Positions 14,628 through 17,562 of a stretch of 17,562 nucleotides of DNA are shown here, in pieces. This stretch comes from an uncultured Actinomyces sp. GTDB lineage: Bacteria; Actinomycetota; Actinomycetes; Actinomycetales; Actinomycetaceae. The DNA is taken from assembly GCA_900545825.1 (NCBI GenBank), contig URAS01000021.1, positions 1 through 17,562 on the forward strand, given 5' to 3'. How positions within the stretch are numbered: position 1 is the first letter of the stretch; every line of letters begins with the position of its first letter. The position numbers and the translations under genes were made by a program. The notes under the pieces were generated by a model. That model was not told the origin of the DNA. It searched no databases and saw nothing but the letters and a program-made list of their open reading frames with translations.

Positions 14628-15224
14628 CTAGTCGATGCGACGGCGGCCCTCGAAGGCGCGGCCCAGCGTCACTTCGTCGGCGTACTCGAGGTCGCCGCCG
14701 ACGGGCAGGCCGGACGCCAGCCGCGACACGGGGACACCGATCGTCGACAGGGTGCGGGTGAGGTAGGTGGCCGTGGCCTCTCCCTCGATGTTGGGGTCGG
14801 TCGCGATGATGACCTCGTCGACCTCGTCGCCGCCCAGGCGCTGAAGCAGCTCGCGAATCCGCAGCTGATCAGGCCCGACGTCATTGATCGGGTCGATCGC
14901 CCCGCCAAGGACGTGGTAGAGCCCGCGGTATGAGCGGGTCCGCTCGATCGCGCCAACATCTTTCGCCTCTTCGACGACGCAGATCAGCGACGTGTCACGC
15001 CGCGGGTCCTGGCAGATCTGGCAGAGCTCGCCCTCGGAAATGTTGCCGCACCGTTCGCAGAACCGGACGTGGTCCTTCACCGCGATAAGCGCGTCGGCCA
15101 GCATGGCGACCTCTTCCTTCGGCCGTGACAGCACGTGGAACGCGATGCGCTGGGCCGACTTGGGGCCGACGCCGGGCAGCTTGCCCAGTTCGTCGATGAG
15201 GTCTTGAAGTGCGCCTTCGTACAC
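14628..15224 (-). CDS. recR: Recombination mediator protein RecR
   Basis: RecR works with RecO (and RecF) to load RecA on SSB-coated single-stranded DNA during gap repair. The 198-residue product is full length. It has a helix-hairpin-helix LPGVGPKSAQRIAF (16-29), a four-Cys zinc finger (C56, C59, C68, C71), a Toprim domain (VVEEAKDV at 83-90, ATDPNIEGEA at 141-150), and the conserved C-terminal SGLPVGGDLEYADEVTLGRA (171-190). The start is GTG at 15224, giving the family N-terminus MYEGALQDLIDELG. The nearest purine-rich site, AAAGGA, is 14 bases upstream, which is long, so initiation may be weak or coupled to dnaX. It lies 33 bases after dnaX with no ybaB/ebfC gene between them. Confidence 0.97.
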   Translation of the reverse strand: MYEGALQDLIDELGKLPGVGPKSAQRIAFHVLSRPKEEVAMLADALIAVKDHVRFCERCGNISEGELCQICQDPRRDTSLICVVEEAKDVGAIERTRSYRGLYHVLGGAIDPINDVGPDQLRIRELLQRLGGDEVDEVIIATDPNIEGEATATYLTRTLSTIGVPVSRLASGLPVGGDLEYADEVTLGRAFEGRRRID

Positions 15225-15248
15225 GGGAAGGGGTCACGTCCTTTCGGT

Positions 15249-15267
15249 CGGCCGCGTTTAGCGGCCG
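15249..15267 (-). repeat. Small hairpin over the dnaX stop codon
   Basis: On the minus strand CGGCCGC and GCGGCCG pair over 7 bp with a TAAAC loop that contains the dnaX stop TAA. It lies just before the AAAGGA that precedes recR. It could modulate coupling between dnaX and recR, but a 7-bp GC palindrome can occur by chance in DNA this GC-rich. Confidence 0.35.
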
Positions 15268-17562
15268 GGCAGGGGGTTGCCGTTGGGGTCCAGCGTGGTT
15301 TCGTCGATCACCGTGGCGCCGAGGACGTCGGTGAGGACGTCGACGCCGCTTGTCGTACGCGATTGTACGTCCTCCATCGGCATCGTTTCGCTGAGGTCGA
15401 TGTCCTCCTCGTCCTCCCAGTTGGGAGCCGATTCGGCCGCGGGGTCGGCGTCGTCGAGGATCCACTGGTCCGGGTCCGGATCCGGCGGCGTCGGCACGGC
15501 GTAGAGACCGCGGCGCGCCGTCGCCGGCTGCTGAGGCTGAGGCGCCGACGGGGCACCGGGCGCCGATTCCCCCGAGCCCGCCGGGTGAGCTGCCTCGCTG
15601 CGCTCGCGCGCGTCGCCCGCGTGGGGAATCGGCGCGGTCTGCGGCCACTCGGTCACCGGAGCCGGCGCCGAGGGCGCCTGCGGCTGGGGCTGTTGCGGCT
15701 GTTGCTCGGACTTGGGCTGACCTGCGGATTCAGGTTCGGGCTGGGACTCCGCGGGCTGCGGCGCGGAGGCGTTGCCCGGCACCGAATCGTAACGGGGCGC
15801 CGGCTGCGGCGCGGCCGGCCGAGGAGGGACGCTCTGGCAGTCGTCCTCCGCGGCGTGCGGGATCGTCGGCATTTCCGGCCAGTCGTCGCCGGCCGACGCC
15901 TGAGGCGCCGACTGGCGGGCCGGGCGATCCGGCGCCGCGGGCGGCTGGATGGCACGCTCGGGCGCGCGGTTGGCGGGCTGCTGCGGCCGGGTCGGCGCCT
16001 CGGGCGCGCGGGAGCCGGCGGAATCGCCCTCCGGTCGGGGCCCTGAGCCCGATGGCGACTCGGGCGAGGACGACGGCGGAGAACCTGCGTCGACCTGCGC
16101 AGACGAGGCGGTTTCCGGCGGCTGACCCACCGTCGCGGCGATATCGAAATGCCGGCCCAGAGTCTGCTCGAGCGCCTGTGCCAACCGGGCCATGTGCGGG
16201 CCCTGGTTGAACTCGTTGACCGGCCCCTCGGCCGCGAAATACAGCGTGAGCAAGTTGCTCGTCACCGGCCCCGGCTGCGCCATCGACCGGACACGCGCCG
16301 CCGTTACCCGGCTGATCCGCTCGAGCGACGCGAGAACGTCGTTCCACCGCTCGGCCACGGGATTGTGGTCGGCGGGACGCTGCGATTCAGCCGAACGCGG
16401 CGGTTCCGGCGCCTGCGGCTGGGCCGCCTGCTCGGGCTCGGGCTGCTGGGGCGCGGTTGGACGCTCAGGCTCGCGCGCTTGCTGCTCCGGCGCGGTTTCC
16501 TCGCGAGGTGCGGGCTCGTTCACCTGCTCCGGCGCAGCTTGCTCGTCAGACTCGGGCTCGCTCGGCGATTCTTCGGCAACTTCCTCGCTCGGCCATTGTT
16601 CGGTCGCTTCCTCGCGCGGCTGCTCCGGTTCGGCCTCGTCGGCCAGTTCCTCGTGCTCGGAGCCTTCCGCGGCCTCGGCCTCGTCGTCGGCCGGCGGGAC
16701 GTCGAGCGACACGCCGGCGTCCTCCGGATCGACCTGCCCGACCGGCTGCGAGGCGCCATGCGACGCCGCGATGTCTTGCTCGCCGGCCTGCTCGGCCTGC
16801 GGAGTCGGCTGCTCGCCCGCGTCGCCGGCGGGGCGATCGGCCTGGTCGCCCGCGCTTTCCAGGGCATCGGGCTCAGCAGGCCCCGCGGATTCCGTGTTGG
16901 GCGCGGGCTCGCTGGCCGTCGATTCGGCCGCATCCGTCGCGAGGGCGTCCTCGGGCCGATCCGCGCTCGACCGCTCAGGCGCCGCAGCCTGCGGGGCCGA
17001 AGCCTCGGACTGGGCGTCGCTGGACTGAGCCTCTTCGGCCTCCGCCTCGGGCCCAGCGTGACCAGAGGGTGCCTCAGCCGGCATCTCGGCAAGGACCTCA
17101 GGAGACTGGGCCTCGGCCGGCGTCTCGGCCGGGACCCCGTCAGACTGAGCAGCGTCCGCCTGGGCCTGGTCGGCCTCAACCGCCGCGGCATCCGCGGCTG
17201 CTCCGGCATCCTGGCGATCCTGGCCACCCTGAGGTTCCCCGCTGGGGCGCTGGTCGGCGTCCTTGTCGGAGGCGAGCAGCGACGTCGGCATGTCCTCCGG
17301 CCACGCCGCCTGGGGCGGACGCGCCGACGCGGGCTGAGCGCCCTGCTGATTCGTCGCGGCCTGACGCGCGGCGCGCCGCTGGGCCAGGTAGACACGCAAT
17401 TCCTCGGCAGACTTCACCTCGGGCATCGGCTCCTCACTGCCCTGCTGGCCCGAAGCCGCCGCGCCTTCCGAGGCCGCCGAGCCACCCGGTGTCCTCGCGG
17501 GCGCGCCACCAGCGACCACACCGCCAGCCGCCGCACCGGCCGCCGAGCCGCCAGCCGCCTCC
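15258..17562 (-). CDS. dnaX: DNA polymerase III subunit gamma/tau, C-terminal part (partial)
   Basis: DnaX forms the core of the clamp loader, and its tau tail tethers other replisome parts. Only the last 767 residues are visible. The frame is open to the right edge, so the start and the AAA+ ATPase domain lie outside. About 400 residues of Pro/Ala/Glu/Gln/Ser-rich, acidic, presumably disordered linker come first, broken only by a helical segment (EELRVYLAQRRAARQ). Next comes the recognisable tau domain at about 16130-16353 (RWNDVLASLERISRVTAARV, then LTLYFAAEGPVNEF and LGRHFDI), a pattern typical of actinobacterial DnaX. A second disordered stretch of about 290 residues and a conserved-looking tail (GVDVLTDVLGATVIDE) follow. 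The identification rests on the tau domain and on recR downstream. No slippery sequence for programmed frameshifting is visible in this part. Confidence 0.85.
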   Translation of the reverse strand, partial: EAAGGSAAGAAAGGVVAGGAPARTPGGSAASEGAAASGQQGSEEPMPEVKSAEELRVYLAQRRAARQAATNQQGAQPASARPPQAAWPEDMPTSLLASDKDADQRPSGEPQGGQDRQDAGAAADAAAVEADQAQADAAQSDGVPAETPAEAQSPEVLAEMPAEAPSGHAGPEAEAEEAQSSDAQSEASAPQAAAPERSSADRPEDALATDAAESTASEPAPNTESAGPAEPDALESAGDQADRPAGDAGEQPTPQAEQAGEQDIAASHGASQPVGQVDPEDAGVSLDVPPADDEAEAAEGSEHEELADEAEPEQPREEATEQWPSEEVAEESPSEPESDEQAAPEQVNEPAPREETAPEQQAREPERPTAPQQPEPEQAAQPQAPEPPRSAESQRPADHNPVAERWNDVLASLERISRVTAARVRSMAQPGPVTSNLLTLYFAAEGPVNEFNQGPHMARLAQALEQTLGRHFDIAATVGQPPETASSAQVDAGSPPSSSPESPSGSGPRPEGDSAGSRAPEAPTRPQQPANRAPERAIQPPAAPDRPARQSAPQASAGDDWPEMPTIPHAAEDDCQSVPPRPAAPQPAPRYDSVPGNASAPQPAESQPEPESAGQPKSEQQPQQPQPQAPSAPAPVTEWPQTAPIPHAGDARERSEAAHPAGSGESAPGAPSAPQPQQPATARRGLYAVPTPPDPDPDQWILDDADPAAESAPNWEDEEDIDLSETMPMEDVQSRTTSGVDVLTDVLGATVIDETTLDPNGNPLPGR
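15618..15881 (-). repeat. Repeated WPxxxxIPHA motif in the DnaX tail
   Basis: The disordered C-terminal stretch encodes WPEMPTIPHA (15852-15881) and WPQTAPIPHA (15618-15647), each preceded by an acidic or polar residue. A third, partial copy, WPEDMPTSL, lies near the start of the visible linker (17277-17303). Trp and His are rare in the surrounding low-complexity sequence, so the repeats look selected. They may be short linear binding motifs. Confidence 0.6.

Overview
This window is high-GC DNA from an actinobacterium. The evidence is a WhiB1-type iron-sulfur regulator, an LAxTG-type (class E) sortase signal, an NAD-dependent DNA ligase with a large insertion, a GatCAB amidotransferase operon, and a DnaX whose tau C-terminal domain looks actinobacterial. 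The gene content would suit the Actinomycetaceae or a relative, but I cannot fix the genus.

Layout from left to right. Bases 1-249 hold no gene. The first 125 are strikingly rich in C and A and poor in G. The minus-strand gatC-gatA-gatB operon (305-3599) encodes the tRNA-dependent amidotransferase and ends at a perfect hairpin (250-282). Divergent from gatC is a large secreted FG-GAP/beta-propeller protein (3722-7099) with a signal peptide, seven Ca-binding-type repeats, a Pro/Gly/Lys-rich stalk and a C-terminal LAATG wall-sorting signal. A 12-bp stem hairpin follows and overlaps the apparent promoter of a cardiolipin synthase/PLD-family enzyme (7167-8408). That gene converges on ligA (8431-10809, minus). 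Divergent from ligA is an FHA-FtsK/SpoIIIE protein (10985-14095) built like a reduced EssC/EccC type VII secretion ATPase: one intact ATPase site and degenerate later domains. It is followed by whiB1 (14251-14499), whose leader holds a terminator-like hairpin plus T-run just upstream of the ribosome binding site. whiB1 converges on recR (14628-15224, minus), and recR lies downstream of dnaX (15258 to beyond the right edge, minus). The visible part of dnaX is a linker of about 400 residues plus the tau C-terminal region.

Most of the window is conserved housekeeping: charging of Gln/Asn-tRNA, DNA ligation, replication clamp loading, recombination repair and phospholipid synthesis. The less ordinary parts are the surface FG-GAP protein, the EssC-like ATPase with no WXG100 or other ESX partner visible here, the whiB1 leader, the LigA insertion, and the repeated WP...IPHA motifs in the DnaX tail. 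I found no CRISPR array, tRNA, rRNA, insertion sequence or phage gene. I cannot claim a wholly new system. The best candidates for follow-up are the FHA-FtsK protein and the whiB1 leader.
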